From: Strigamia acuminata
Taxonomy: Eukaryota > Arthropoda > Chilopoda > Geophilomorpha > Linotaeniidae
Assembly: GCA_949358305.1 (NCBI GenBank)
Contig: OX442314.1
Coordinates: 46,632,581-46,696,580 of the forward strand
Direction: 5' to 3'
DNA: 64,000 nt
The notes under the pieces are model-generated. The model did no database searches. It saw only the letters and a program-made list of their open reading frames with translations, and had not been told where the DNA came from. Position numbers and translations under genes: made by a program. How positions within the stretch are numbered: the stretch's first letter is position 1; each line of letters starts with the position of its first letter. Shown piece after piece: positions 32,932 through 43,302 of this stretch.

Positions 32932-33615
32932 TCAAGCTCCGCCCCTTTCCAAGTTCATGACATGGAACTGAAAAAAGTCTTAATGTAAACACACATGATG
33001 GAATTAAATTGAAATAAATAAAGATTGACATAAAAAAGAATTCAATTGTTCATAAAAAATAAAAAGTTAGGCTAAAAGTTGTGTATTTAATTTCTTGTGT
33101 GTGTTTGAACTCGAACACCTTGCTGGTTACCAACATCCTGTTGATGTTGGAGTGGTGAAAAGTTGCGTTTTGGCGCTGCTGTCAAGTTGGGGCTGAATTT
33201 TAAAGCCATGCGTGTAAAAAATTAGTTTTTTACCGTTCTTGTGCTTAAAGTTTCCTAATTCGTTTAGATAATAATTTTATTTTGATTTTATAACACTGTT
33301 TGTTGACTATATTTGATCAATTTTGAAATCTTTTAAATATTTAAATAGATTTTTCAGTTTTTTCAGATTTTTCAGATTTTTCAGATTTTACACCTACTTT
33401 TTTAAAGTTTGCCTATATAATTTGATTTGAAGTTGTAATCTTAAGCTGTAAGTAATAAAATAATAAAAAAAATGTATGAACTAATTTGTGTCATTGTGAT
33501 TTCTTTACTCTGAGAATTAAATTCAAGAATAAATAAATAAATTAATTTATTAATTAAATAAATAAAATAAATAAATAAATAAATAAAAATAAATAATAAT
33601 AATAATAATAATAGT
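32932..33615. other. P-element 5' non-coding region
   Basis: About 680 bp between the left terminal repeat and the LTR insertion. It holds a GC box-like CTCCGCCCC near the end, the internal inverted repeat at 33168-33180 and an AT-rich (TAAA)n/(AAT)n tract at about 33530-33615, in which the LTR element inserted (target TAGT). No coding frame. Confidence 0.7.
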
Positions 33616-34746
33616 TGTCACGGCCCGTGTTTCCTACGCGTACAGTTTACGCATTGTTAACCCGTGTTTGTTCCTATTAAACCTAATTTGTGATTCTCCT
33701 ACCTTTGTTGTTTTGTTTATGTTTGATTCGTGAGTTTTCCTCATTTTCCTTCTATCTTATCTCTTACTTTCTCCTAACTTTCTCTTCATTCTCTCACTTT
33801 TCTCTTATCTATTCCTAGTTTTTCTTCTTTAGTTTATGATTTCGATGCAAGTCTATTTGCATATCTATTCTGGTCAGTACGCGTCGGCGTTAGTCATACA
33901 CTTAGTATGCACCGACTGTACTGATTGGCTCTTGACTCTTCCGTGATTGGTCAGGCTTGGTTGAGTCCAAGTTTACCTCTCACCCTATTTTTCCTCTTTT
34001 GCTTCAGTTGATCTCAGTATCCCGAACGCGTAGGTGCTCCTTTGGAGCCAGTGCTCATGGCTGAGGTTTAACTCCGAAGCTCACTCGTAGCTTTGCTTTC
34101 GCCCTGGAATTCTGCAACACGGTTTCAGGCTTTCATTTCATTTCCAGTGTTAACTCACGGTTTTACACCACTCGTTCACCATTTGTTTTCCTGCTCCTTT
34201 TTGTTCATGTTTTATCGCCGTGACGCGTCATCCAAGGCCAAACAGGATTTGTTGGCCATAAGTTCGAAGTTTGTGTCGTTTATTTCGCGTGCGCGTGCAT
34301 TTAGCTTAGTTTAGCCGCCTGCCATTTGGGCTTTAGCTTTAATTAAGCATTAAGTCAGGTTTAGAGTTAGGTTTAGGGCCCGTGCGTTGTATAAGCACGA
34401 GTAAATTGCCCATCCTCGTTCAAACTCGACAGTTTGGGGTTGCCTATGAGCCACTACGAGACGTGCATTCGTTTGCCTTCGTGTGAAAACACGATTGTTG
34501 GCGGGTCACGCGTTGGGTTTTGGTTCAGACGCGACTACCGGACATTCTGTCCCCGAGTTTTACAGCTCGGGATACCCGGCCACAAATAAATATTAGTGTG
34601 GTGCACAGTATCTGAGAGTGTGTTAGCTGCCACTTCCTGCGCACATTCGATTTACGGCAGGTACGAAACTACCAGGGTGTGTGAATTTACTGTTTCGCGG
34701 CGTCTTTCAAACGCTTCTAAACCACCTAGACTCGCGATCCATCACA
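33616..34746 (+). repeat. Ty3 element 5' LTR
   Basis: Starts TGTCACGG, ends CCATCACA. A polyadenylation signal AATAAA is at 34585-34590. Its partner is at 55450-56580 (constant offset 21834). The 73-codon frame inside is identical in both LTRs but has no family signature. Confidence 0.95.
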
Positions 34747-34748
34747 CT

Positions 34749-34766
34749 TGGTGCCAAAACCCGGGA
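34749..34766 (+). promoter_or_regulatory. Primer-binding site, tRNA-Phe type
   Basis: TGGTGCCAAAACCCGGGA, two bases after the LTR. It is complementary to the 3' end of animal tRNA-Phe with one mismatch (A for G at the seventh base) against the standard sequence recalled for insects and mammals. Confidence 0.75.
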
Positions 34767-34922
34767 TTATCCCGTAGCTTTTCGATTGCTAGCCGTATAA
34801 ACTGTTTCCAGTGGGCTAGTAATCATTATTCGGAAAACAAAGGTCGAGTGGTATCGTTACTCGCCTTTTTTAGAGTGGATCATCCATTTGAGTTTTGCTG
34901 CTAAATTGCTTGAGTTGACGCA

Positions 34923-37034
34923 ATGGCAGAAGGAGGGCATCCTAAAGAGGATAACTCCAAGAGTGTGTGGCCTAGCTGGATGCGTAGAGTCGGGGAGCGC
35001 TTGTGTGATGAAACTCCACGGCGTCCCCTTGATGCGCGTCCTCCGAGAACCCGCTCAGAGTATGGCTTGCCCGTGGCAAGAGGCGGTGGGCCGCCGTACC
35101 TCCTGCGACCACACGGGGATGTCACACGAGTAAAGGTAGAGGATAAATCCACTTCAACGGATAGTACCTACTGCCCGGACACTACTCCGTCTACGCGTGA
35201 GTCTCGTGTCGATGTGTCTGCTTCGGATCTTTTAACGCCCGTGCAACCAAATCCTTCGGCGCCACCTCAACAAAGGAGTAGTCCTGAGGATAACGTCGAG
35301 GAGGGGGAAGAAGAGGCTGGTCAACGGCCTCCAGAATGGCTGCCGTATTTGCAAAATGCGGAATTGGCCATGAATGAGCGGATGGTCCGAGCATTAAACC
35401 AGTTTGGTCAGCATGTTGACTACCGACTGGGAAATTATAGAGATGAGACTCTTGTGGGGGTGAGACAAGTGGTTAGGGCCGAAATCGTGGCATTAGCTGT
35501 ACAGCCCGAGGAGGAGGTAATTCCACCAGCTCAGCAAAGACCTCATAACTCTTTGCCTGGTGATGGACCTCGTTCTGACGGTCAGAGGGAACCTGGGGGA
35601 AGTGTTCAGTCTTCACGCATTCTGACGCCTAGCGAGTTGAACAGGCAAGGAATTGCAGTAGTAGGAAGGTTACAAGGGGATGTAAATCCTCGCTTACCTT
35701 CAAATGAGAGACCATCGGACGTGACCGCCCGCGCGGGGTCTCGAATGGGTACGCCCTCACAGTGTAACAGTGAGGTGATGAGGAGTATTATACGCTCAAA
35801 ATCGACAGCTGTTAGCTTGCCGGATACAGCAAGTGTTGATCGCGCAGCGGCTGCGCGAGGGGATTCGGTAAATACGCGTTTGCAACGGGCGCGAGACGCC
35901 CAAGCAGCAGCGGTAACGCCGACGCCCCGGCAGCGGCCGCAGACGCGATATGATCAATATGACTTGTCGCATGTGAGGTCGGAACATGTGCCGATATTTG
36001 ATGAGGATGACCAATCCTATAATGCGGTCGAAAGATTCCTCGCGAAATTGCGCGCCCACTATATCATGACGCGCATTCCGGATGAAGCGTATATTGACTT
36101 GTTCATTCCTTTGGCGCTGTGTGGGAAGCCCTTAAATTGGTACTTGCACTTACGCCATAAACCAAAAACATGGGATGAATTTGTTATGCGTTTCCGGAAA
36201 CGTTATTCCCTCAAGGAGGCCGAAGCAACGGTCCTCCTGACGGATGCCTGGCAGGAAGTAGGGGATGATACGGCCGAATTTCTGTGTGAGATCAGTCGTT
36301 ACCTCGAAATGATAGGTATTCGGGGGGATAGGCAACAATGGAATATGGCGAAACATCGCCTTCAACCGCAGATAACGGATGCAATGACTCGGTACGGAGT
36401 CCGCTTCATGTCGCAGGCCATAGAGATGGGGCAGGAGGCTGACAGCGAATTGGCGTTGCGTTCTCTTCAGCAGTATAAGTTCGATGAGCGCGGAGTGAGA
36501 AGAGGTCCGGTGCCTCGACCTCAATCCAAGGACAAGGATAAGCAAGCTGTTAAGGCAACCAAAAAGGTGGTAGAGCCTGCCAAAACAAAGGCGGCAGAAA
36601 AGCCTCCGCCCGGTCGCTTCCAGTTTGATAAACGGAAATTGGTTGCGTTGGCTGAAATGTTTGGGGCTACGAGTGAGGACCTGCAGAGTGTTGCTGGGCA
36701 GTCCGTTGTTAGTGTTGCACCTTCGAGAGTGCCAGAGCCGCAAATAAACGCGTCTGTAAAAGTCTCGGAGAATAAGCCTACTCCGGCTGTGGGGGCGGCA
36801 CAATGTGGACTTTCTGCCCATACTTTCGCTAATACGGCTAATCCTCCAACGACACCGTTGCCACCCGGAGCTGAGTGGGTGCGCAATCGGAAGGACAGAT
36901 GGTACATGCGTGATATTGAAAAACGCATCGCATTATGTCCTCACTGCTTTAAGCCCTGGCAGTTTCCGGGAAACGATCAGGGTCCACTGTCCAAACCATC
37001 CAACGGAAAGGCAGCGGACCCGAAACCCAAATAA
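34923..37034 (+). CDS. Ty3-type Gag, 703 aa
   Basis: Starts at the first ATG after the leader. Residues 1-350 are low-complexity, proline/arginine/glutamate-rich. A capsid-like core lies at about residues 355-500: IFDEDDQSYNAVERFLAKL, ALCGKPLNWYLHLRHKPKTW, then FRKRYSLKEAEATV. This is the pattern of retrotransposon Gag (hydrophobic helix, W-Y, W..F...F). A lysine-rich stretch (DKDKQAVKATKKV) precedes the C-terminal part. There is no classical CCHC knuckle, only a single CPHC near residue 677. The last 81 bases overlap pol in the -1 frame. R1 contains decayed relatives of the core (1808-2187, 13880-14269). Confidence 0.93.
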   Translation: MAEGGHPKEDNSKSVWPSWMRRVGERLCDETPRRPLDARPPRTRSEYGLPVARGGGPPYLLRPHGDVTRVKVEDKSTSTDSTYCPDTTPSTRESRVDVSASDLLTPVQPNPSAPPQQRSSPEDNVEEGEEEAGQRPPEWLPYLQNAELAMNERMVRALNQFGQHVDYRLGNYRDETLVGVRQVVRAEIVALAVQPEEEVIPPAQQRPHNSLPGDGPRSDGQREPGGSVQSSRILTPSELNRQGIAVVGRLQGDVNPRLPSNERPSDVTARAGSRMGTPSQCNSEVMRSIIRSKSTAVSLPDTASVDRAAAARGDSVNTRLQRARDAQAAAVTPTPRQRPQTRYDQYDLSHVRSEHVPIFDEDDQSYNAVERFLAKLRAHYIMTRIPDEAYIDLFIPLALCGKPLNWYLHLRHKPKTWDEFVMRFRKRYSLKEAEATVLLTDAWQEVGDDTAEFLCEISRYLEMIGIRGDRQQWNMAKHRLQPQITDAMTRYGVRFMSQAIEMGQEADSELALRSLQQYKFDERGVRRGPVPRPQSKDKDKQAVKATKKVVEPAKTKAAEKPPPGRFQFDKRKLVALAEMFGATSEDLQSVAGQSVVSVAPSRVPEPQINASVKVSENKPTPAVGAAQCGLSAHTFANTANPPTTPLPPGAEWVRNRKDRWYMRDIEKRIALCPHCFKPWQFPGNDQGPLSKPSNGKAADPKPK

Positions 37035-37077
37035 GTCGGACGTTGGAAGCTTTGGATAGCACAAGCGGTTGGATGGT
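36968..37077 (+). promoter_or_regulatory. -1 ribosomal frameshift signal between gag and pol
   Basis: The heptamer GGGAAAC (36968-36974) is in the required phase of gag (..CCG GGA AAC), inside the window where the -1 frame is open (36953-37034). After a 5-nt spacer, GGGTCC (36980-36985) pairs with GGACCC (37016-37021), extended past one mismatch by CTG/CAG. The loop segment ACCATCCAAC (36995-37004) is perfectly complementary to GTTGGATGGT at 37068-37077, which allows a long-range pseudoknot. All elements are seen directly; function is inferred. Confidence 0.85.
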
Positions 37078-40000
37078 ACCTCCTGCGTTGCAGAAGACCA
37101 GTACCACCGCGTTAGCGGCTTCTAAGCCGAAAATGACAAATTTCATAATGTTGTCACCACCCGAATTTTTGGCTTCCAAAGAGCCGAAATTGATAATCGG
37201 GTTGAAGGACCGTTGTCGGCGAGACGCGGCCTTTGTTAAAATCGCCTGGATCAATATCGAGTTCATTGCAATGATGGACAGCGGTGCACAGACGTGCATA
37301 ATGACCATGGCATTGTATGAAAAACTCGCAAAAGAGATAGGCATAGAAATGGTGAAACTGGACGAAACCATCCGGACAGCCGACAATCATATTATCAAAG
37401 TGGTTGGCTGTGCACAACTAGCCGTCCGTGCTCCTACGGCGGTAGTTTGCTTTACTTGCCTCATCATAGAGGAGGGGTCTCAAGAGCTCCTCTTGGGGCT
37501 AGATTTCTGTAAGGCAGTTGGTCTGTGTACCGACCACGCCAATGAATACTGGTTCCTCTTAGGGGATGGCACGAGGCATCCCTTCCTCACAGAAGAGCAA
37601 GCTAGGGCATCTGATCCAGTGATCTTATTCCCTTTAACAAAGGAACAACCTTCCCTCCCGGAGGGAATTGCGGTTAAGGGGCCCCCTCTTTACAACCTTC
37701 CGGCTTTGCGAAATCCGCCGGTCCCCAAGCCAGAGGAAACGGCGGTGCCCGTCAAGCTTGTCGGCCAAAAGGAGCGGGAACTGACCCCCGAGATTCCTGC
37801 AAAGGAGGAGAAGGCAGAGGAGAAGTCTGTGGTTGCTACAAAACCACCAATTAGTGAGGCTAACTGCGTCTTGCTAAGCAAACGTGATTTTGAAGTGGAG
37901 TTATTTGAGCCTCCACACGAAGACAATCCTTGTATTGTCAAAGTGGTTGTCGCACGAAGAGGGCAGGACGCTCAAAAATGGACATTCATATGGTCACCTA
38001 AGAGACGGGAAAAAACCGCACGACGGTACATCGTGCGAGTTACGCGTAAACCTGGGAAAAAGGCCATGTGTTTGAGTCAGATGCGTCGAGCCATTAAGTT
38101 GCGTAAAGCAAGAGTTAAAGCGGTGGCTAAACGAACGTTGGTTGAGACTGCAGATTCTCCGAGTGGAGAGAGAAATGTCGTCGACAACGCGGAGACCTCT
38201 TCTGCTTGTCAAAAGACGGAAGGTACTCCAAGACAGCATGATGTTAATTTCGTCCAATACATCCCAAACAGAGATCCTACCAACCTCGCTTGGGTGTATG
38301 ATCAGCTGTGTAACCAGTTGGAGCCAAAACGCATTAATCACTTAATGGATGCGTTGAAACCAGTTGCTCACATCTTTCGTGAGGAATTGGGGCTCTGTAA
38401 TAACACACAGTTTGAAGTGAATCTGAAGCCTGATTTCCGACCTATTCATGTCCCGGTACGTCCGGTGAATCCGGCAAAAAGGGAAATAATCGATGCCTAT
38501 ATCGATCAAAAGTTGGCGCAAGGAGTAATCAAGCGCTCCAAAAGCGACTGCGCCGTGGCGCCCGTAGTTGTCCCCAAAAAGGACGGACGCTGGCGCTGCG
38601 CAATGGATTTTAGGCCGATCAATTCCCAAACTTTGCCTGATGTTTACCCCCTCCCAGATATCGACAACATCTTTGCATATCTGGGTGGGGCAAAATGGTT
38701 TTCCATCATCGACGGAAGGGAAGCGTTCCACCAAATAGGAGTCCGACCTGGAGATGAACGATATCTCGCATTTATCACCCACAGGGGACTCTTCGAGTAT
38801 ACGCGTATGCCCTTCGGTCCGATCAATGGCCCTGCCACCTTACAAAGGGCCATGAATTTGACTCTAGCTGAGCATCTCTACAAGTTTGTCTTTGTGTACA
38901 TCGACGACATAATCGTGTTTAGTAAGACCTTCGAAGAGCATGTGACCCACTTGCAAAAAGTGCTCACTTTGCTCGACCAAGCGGGGTTTACAATGAACGC
39001 AGGAAAAACGGAGTTGTGCAAGACAAGTCTTGAGGTGCTCGGACATATTGTCGAGGAGGGACTTATTCGTCCTAACCCAAAGAAGACCGACGCGATCAGC
39101 AAGTACCCGGCCCCCACTAACTTGAAGGAGTTACAACGCTTCAAGGGTATGATCGGGTACTACTCGTCGTTCTTCCCCGGATATTCCAAGACCTGTGAAG
39201 TCTTTCGAGTTCTTATGCGTAAGAATGCGCCATGGAACTGGACGGCGGCGCACCAGGCAGCTTTCGAGTATCTCAAAAATCAAGTGTCGCTATCTACTTT
39301 GCACAGGAACTTCCCGGACTGGAGTAAACCTTACATCTTACAAACCGATGCGAGTTATTCTGGTCTGGGGGCTGCGTTGATGCAGATCAACAATGACGGC
39401 GTACGCGTCCCAATTGCCTTTGCATCACGGGCCTTAAACAGTGCAGAGAAAAACTATACGGCGACGGAAATTGAGTGCCTGGCCGCCGTCTGGGCCGTTA
39501 AACGCTTTAGAGCATACCTCGAGTTAATGGATTTCTATCTTGAGAGTGATCACAAGTCTTTAACATGGCTTTGGGCCCAGCGCGAGCCAAAGGGCCGACT
39601 GGCGAGATGGATTCTTTCGCTGTCGGAATACCGATTCACATTCCTCCACTGTAGTGGTACGAAGAATCGGGTCGCCGATGCGTTGAGTCGGGCGCCGGTT
39701 GACCCGCCGATCGAGCTGGATGACGAAGACTGTCCAGCGTTGGATGACACATATTACTGTGCGTACTTCGATGATTTCAACGACTGGCCAGTACTCAAAA
39801 TGGAGGAGTTAGATGAGTTGACACATTGGAAATCACCCAACTGTAAAATCGTTAGAGCGGTAACAATGCGTAAACAGAAACGTGCGTTCCTGGCGAGATT
39901 GAACGCCTTGTCGGCTACGGCAGTGGATGTATGTCCGGTCGAGGACGAGCCCCCTCCAAAAAGAGGACGGGGACGTCCACGGAAAAATCCCATTGCAAAG

Positions 40001-40531
40001 GGGCCGACTCAGGCGGGGCCCTTGCCGGGAGCACAGCCTACTCTGCTAATGTCGGACGAAGAATCTGTGGGGGTGTCTTTGCCCCAGGAAGACGTTCCTG
40101 TAAAAAGGAAAAGAGGTCGTCCGCGGAAGATTCCGGCCAGCGGGGACATGACGCAGCCTAAATCCTTACCCGTAACGCGTCCTATTCCACCAACTTCGGA
40201 AGAAGAGTCAGGTGCGGTTTCTTTGCCAATTGACGTTCCTGAGAAGAGAAAACGGGGGCGACCAAAAAAGGTTGTGGAGAAGCGACCGGTCGGAAGGCCG
40301 AAAAAGATTCCCATCATCTTCGATCGCTCTACGGGCTCGGAAGCCAGTGAAATGTCGTTGGACAGTGAGGAGCTGCCGGGAGACACGGACTCCGAGGAGT
40401 TTCAAATTCCTGTGATTCCACGGGACTTGTCACCGAGGACCCAACCACGGCGAGATTTGGTTTCACCAACACCGTCTATCGATGCGGAGTTGCTTGACCA
40501 CTCTGGGCACTCGTCTGACGAGAGTTTCTAG
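36968..40531 (+). CDS. Ty3-type Pol: protease, RT, RNase H and AT-hook tail
   Basis: Reached by -1 frameshifting from gag; there is no ATG near the frame start. Residue numbers count from base 37043. An aspartic protease site DSGA is at 79-82. RT has KKDGRWRCAMDFRPIN, the fingers-palm motif GLFEYTRMPFGP and YIDD at 619-622. RNase H has QTDASYSGLG (Asp 769), TATEIECLAAVWAVKRF and ESDHKSL. After RNase H come about 260 residues with four AT-hooks (RGRGRPRK 974-981, RGRPRK 1024-1029, RGRPKK 1071-1076, GRPKK 1084-1088) set in two diverged repeats containing EES..VSLP and acidic runs. The frame ends at TAG 40529-40531, but the same frame stays open beyond it into the integrase. Confidence 0.95.
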   Translation, partial: GKRSGSTVQTIQRKGSGPETQISRTLEALDSTSGWMVPPALQKTSTTALAASKPKMTNFIMLSPPEFLASKEPKLIIGLKDRCRRDAAFVKIAWINIEFIAMMDSGAQTCIMTMALYEKLAKEIGIEMVKLDETIRTADNHIIKVVGCAQLAVRAPTAVVCFTCLIIEEGSQELLLGLDFCKAVGLCTDHANEYWFLLGDGTRHPFLTEEQARASDPVILFPLTKEQPSLPEGIAVKGPPLYNLPALRNPPVPKPEETAVPVKLVGQKERELTPEIPAKEEKAEEKSVVATKPPISEANCVLLSKRDFEVELFEPPHEDNPCIVKVVVARRGQDAQKWTFIWSPKRREKTARRYIVRVTRKPGKKAMCLSQMRRAIKLRKARVKAVAKRTLVETADSPSGERNVVDNAETSSACQKTEGTPRQHDVNFVQYIPNRDPTNLAWVYDQLCNQLEPKRINHLMDALKPVAHIFREELGLCNNTQFEVNLKPDFRPIHVPVRPVNPAKREIIDAYIDQKLAQGVIKRSKSDCAVAPVVVPKKDGRWRCAMDFRPINSQTLPDVYPLPDIDNIFAYLGGAKWFSIIDGREAFHQIGVRPGDERYLAFITHRGLFEYTRMPFGPINGPATLQRAMNLTLAEHLYKFVFVYIDDIIVFSKTFEEHVTHLQKVLTLLDQAGFTMNAGKTELCKTSLEVLGHIVEEGLIRPNPKKTDAISKYPAPTNLKELQRFKGMIGYYSSFFPGYSKTCEVFRVLMRKNAPWNWTAAHQAAFEYLKNQVSLSTLHRNFPDWSKPYILQTDASYSGLGAALMQINNDGVRVPIAFASRALNSAEKNYTATEIECLAAVWAVKRFRAYLELMDFYLESDHKSLTWLWAQREPKGRLARWILSLSEYRFTFLHCSGTKNRVADALSRAPVDPPIELDDEDCPALDDTYYCAYFDDFNDWPVLKMEELDELTHWKSPNCKIVRAVTMRKQKRAFLARLNALSATAVDVCPVEDEPPPKRGRGRPRKNPIAKGPTQAGPLPGAQPTLLMSDEESVGVSLPQEDVPVKRKRGRPRKIPASGDMTQPKSLPVTRPIPPTSEEESGAVSLPIDVPEKRKRGRPKKVVEKRPVGRPKKIPIIFDRSTGSEASEMSLDSEELPGDTDSEEFQIPVIPRDLSPRTQPRRDLVSPTPSIDAELLDHSGHSSDESF

Positions 40532-41367
40532 TCACTTCCGGCGGATCATCCGACAATTGAGATTCTCCCAACACAGAAAGCCGTTAAAGAAGCCCAACTA
40601 GCCGATGAATGGTCTAAGGGACTTATATTATATCTCAATTCAGGGTCTCTGCCGCCAGGTGAGATGGAAGCTGCAGAACTTAAGAAACGAGCAGTGGACA
40701 TGGCGTTACACCGCGGTCTGCTGTGCAAGTTTCCACCAACTAAGATCGGTCAACGAGCTCCTACGCGTCGTATTTACCTCCCTCAATCCCTTCGTTACAA
40801 GTATTTTCATTGCTTACATTTCCCACCAACCTCCGGCCATCTCGGGATCGAGAAAACACTAATGCGTCTAAAAACCCGTGTGTTTTGGCCGGGGATGAAA
40901 AAAGATGTAGCAAATTGGATTAAAGTTTGTGAACCTTGTCAAAGGGCGAAGGTCGAGCGGAGGCTACCGTATGGCGAGATGGAGACCGCGAAACCGAGAC
41001 GGTTGTTTCGGACCATTTACGTCGACTACTTCGGGAAAAAGTTGAAGTCCACTGGCGGACACTGCTACGCGTTCGTAATGGTGGATGCAGCCAGTCGCTG
41101 GGTGGACGTTAGACTCACCGAAAAGGCAGACGTTTCCACAACAGTGAAACAACTTAAAAAGTTCACTTATAGATGGGCTTATCCAAAAACTATAATAAGT
41201 GATAACGCCCCAACCTTTCGCTCTGCCAAGTTCCAGGCACAGTGCGCCGAAATGGGAATGGTAAATAAATATATTTCCGCCTACCATCCGCAGGGGAACT
41301 TGGCGGAAAGACTCAACCAATCACTTAAAACGTGCATCCTCGCGTATATAGACGAACATACGCGTTG
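40532..41367 (+). CDS. Ty3-type integrase, N-terminal and catalytic part, interrupted
   Basis: Same reading frame as pol and directly after the TAG. The zinc-binding module has H and H near FHCLHFPPTSGHLG and C-x2-C in CEPCQRAK. The catalytic core has IYVDYFGKK (first Asp), IISDNAPTF (second Asp) and YHPQGNLAERLNQS (Glu). It is cut after DEHTR by the nested LTR element; the first bases of that LTR add a few spurious codons before a stop at 41407. The remainder is at 50805-51513. The integrase is disrupted and cannot function from this copy. Confidence 0.93.
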
Positions 41368-43282
41368 TGTGACGGTTTACAATGGCTATAAATGCCTATT
41401 TTCTTAGAAAGAAGCGCTGTTGCGCCATTATCATGATATCTCGAAGATATTCTGTGTAAAACTGATAAATGTCTAGAATAAAGTCATTTATGATGTTTCA
41501 AATACAAAGATGTTCGTTTATTAAGAATAAACACTAATTTCCACATGATACTAAAGTATCACGGCATAATTACGAAGATTCGTCTGCTAAAACCCGCATT
41601 TGTCAATGCTCCATATTGCCACTAGATGGCGCGATCGCAATTAGCGATAAATTCGAATACGAACTTGAAAACCTCATGATTAAATATAAACGTATATTTA
41701 ATCAAGTGAATAAATTGTGTTAAATATTAATATAAATATATATTAAATATCTGACATTGTTAAATACAATGTAACTTCCATTTCTGCGGGACAGAATGTT
41801 TAGCGATCAATCGGTCAACCGATCAATCTGATTGGTGGAACCCATTTCCGGTCCTGGGTATCCAGTTCCGGTTGTAACAAGGATTAGCATAATTTGCATA
41901 AATGCTCCTCCGTATCCACTTCCGGTGATACGGGATTGGAGGGATTCGTGGAACCCATGTTCCAATTGGATGACTGGATTAATCCTTAAATCCAGTCAGG
42001 TTATATAAACCCAAACAATCGGCCATTCCGCAGCTCTGTTTGATTATTTTCTGTTTGGTATTGTTACTTAAGAAATATGATTCGTTGTTCACGTAAAAAA
42101 ACCTTTTGGTTCTTTGTTGATTTATTCGCAAAGAACCGTTGCATGATTCTACAGAATCATGCCACCGCCGGCAATTGAAGTCGAAGTGCTGGGATCATTA
42201 TGTTGCATAAATGTTACAGTTTACGGTTGCGACGCCGAAGGAGAACCCGCCGTTGTGCAATTCAGTATCCTCCGGACAGGACCAAGTTGTCTTTTTCGGT
42301 ATGAACGTATTCCGTTACCACGAGTAGCATCGGTATTGTTGAGAATCGGTTCCTTCACCTGATGGTGCCAAAGCAGTCTGTTTTACAGTAACCACGAGTA
42401 GCACCAAGTGTTTGGCAAGCTGATTCTCATGGTATTCGATGCCAAAGCAGTCGGTCTATTATTAGTACCGCGAGAGATAAAACTGCTGTGCGGAGCCGCG
42501 AGCTATCGACCCCTGTGTACGTGGTACCGTCAACCACTCGATGGACGACCGTGCTGCGACGCCGGGGACGCTTGATACCGTTCTGCATGGCAAGGCGTAT
42601 ATTCTAATCGATGGCAATTGTGTGTTGCGACGGGAAGCTTAATCTTCATTTTATTTATAACAGCAAAACTTAAACTCGACAACCAGTTGGACCAAAATCA
42701 AGTCAGAAGACTTAATCTCATATTGAACTCAATATAACCGATAAGTTGACGACAACTTATTCCCGAAATATCTAAATAAGAATTCACAACGATATGAATT
42801 AAATATAATTCATAAGTGGAATATTGATAAGTAAATGAATACATTTACTTACACCAATATCCTCCCAAAGTTGTGGCGGTGCAGACAAAGTCAACCGCAA
42901 TGCTCAGATCATTCGATTTATCGACGTGCGATAGTTTACACAGCGAACCAAGGAAACCAGCGAAGCCGTATCGGACTCCAGGACACAGCCATCCGGCTTA
43001 AGATGACATCTATAATCAGGTCGAGCGATGGGGAAACCGCTCCCATATTCCAGACCCGTAGTGATATTATTCTAGGGCCAGTTGGCCAATTCTTTGTATA
43101 GTTTAATAGCTGATTTAACTTGCCAAATGTCGGCATTAGTCCTATGTATAATTTAGCCTTGATATTATTGTTTACCAACAATAAACTGTCTTGTATTTAT
43201 CTCGTATTGTATTCACTGTTTATTTATTGCGATCTCTTCCCGGTACCATTGTTAAATGGGAGTTGTGGTCGTCACCGTCACA
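41368..43282 (+). repeat. 5' LTR of the nested element
   Basis: 1915 bp. TATATAA at 42002-42008 is a promoter candidate and AATAAA at 43180-43185 is a poly(A) signal close to the 3' end. The R region would thus be about 1.1 kb, unusually long. A CTCF-like CCACTAGATGGCGC lies in U3 at 41619-41632. Short direct repeats (ACCACGAGTAGCA, GCCAAAGCAGTC) lie at about 42316-42460. The 67- and 88-codon frames are probably not genes. Confidence 0.93.
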
Positions 43283-43284
43283 CG

Positions 43285-43302
43285 TGGAGGTCCCACCGAG
43301 AT
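43285..43302 (+). promoter_or_regulatory. Primer-binding site 1, tRNA-Gln(UUG)
   Basis: TGGAGGTCCCACCGAGAT, two bases after the LTR. It is a perfect 18-nt complement of the 3' end of animal tRNA-Gln(UUG) as recalled (..ATCTCGGTGGGACCT plus CCA). Confidence 0.85.

Noticed and set aside
34093-34314. 73-codon frame identical at 55927-56148
   Set aside because: Same reason: lies in the two LTRs of the Ty3 element.
36600-37034. CCHC zinc knuckle in the Ty3 Gag
   Set aside because: Only CPHC is present near the C-terminus, without the further His and Cys at knuckle spacing.
42159-42362. 67-codon frame identical at 49677-49880, and 88-codon frame 42835-43101 identical at 50353-50619
   Set aside because: Identity is explained by the two LTRs of one recent element; no coding signature.
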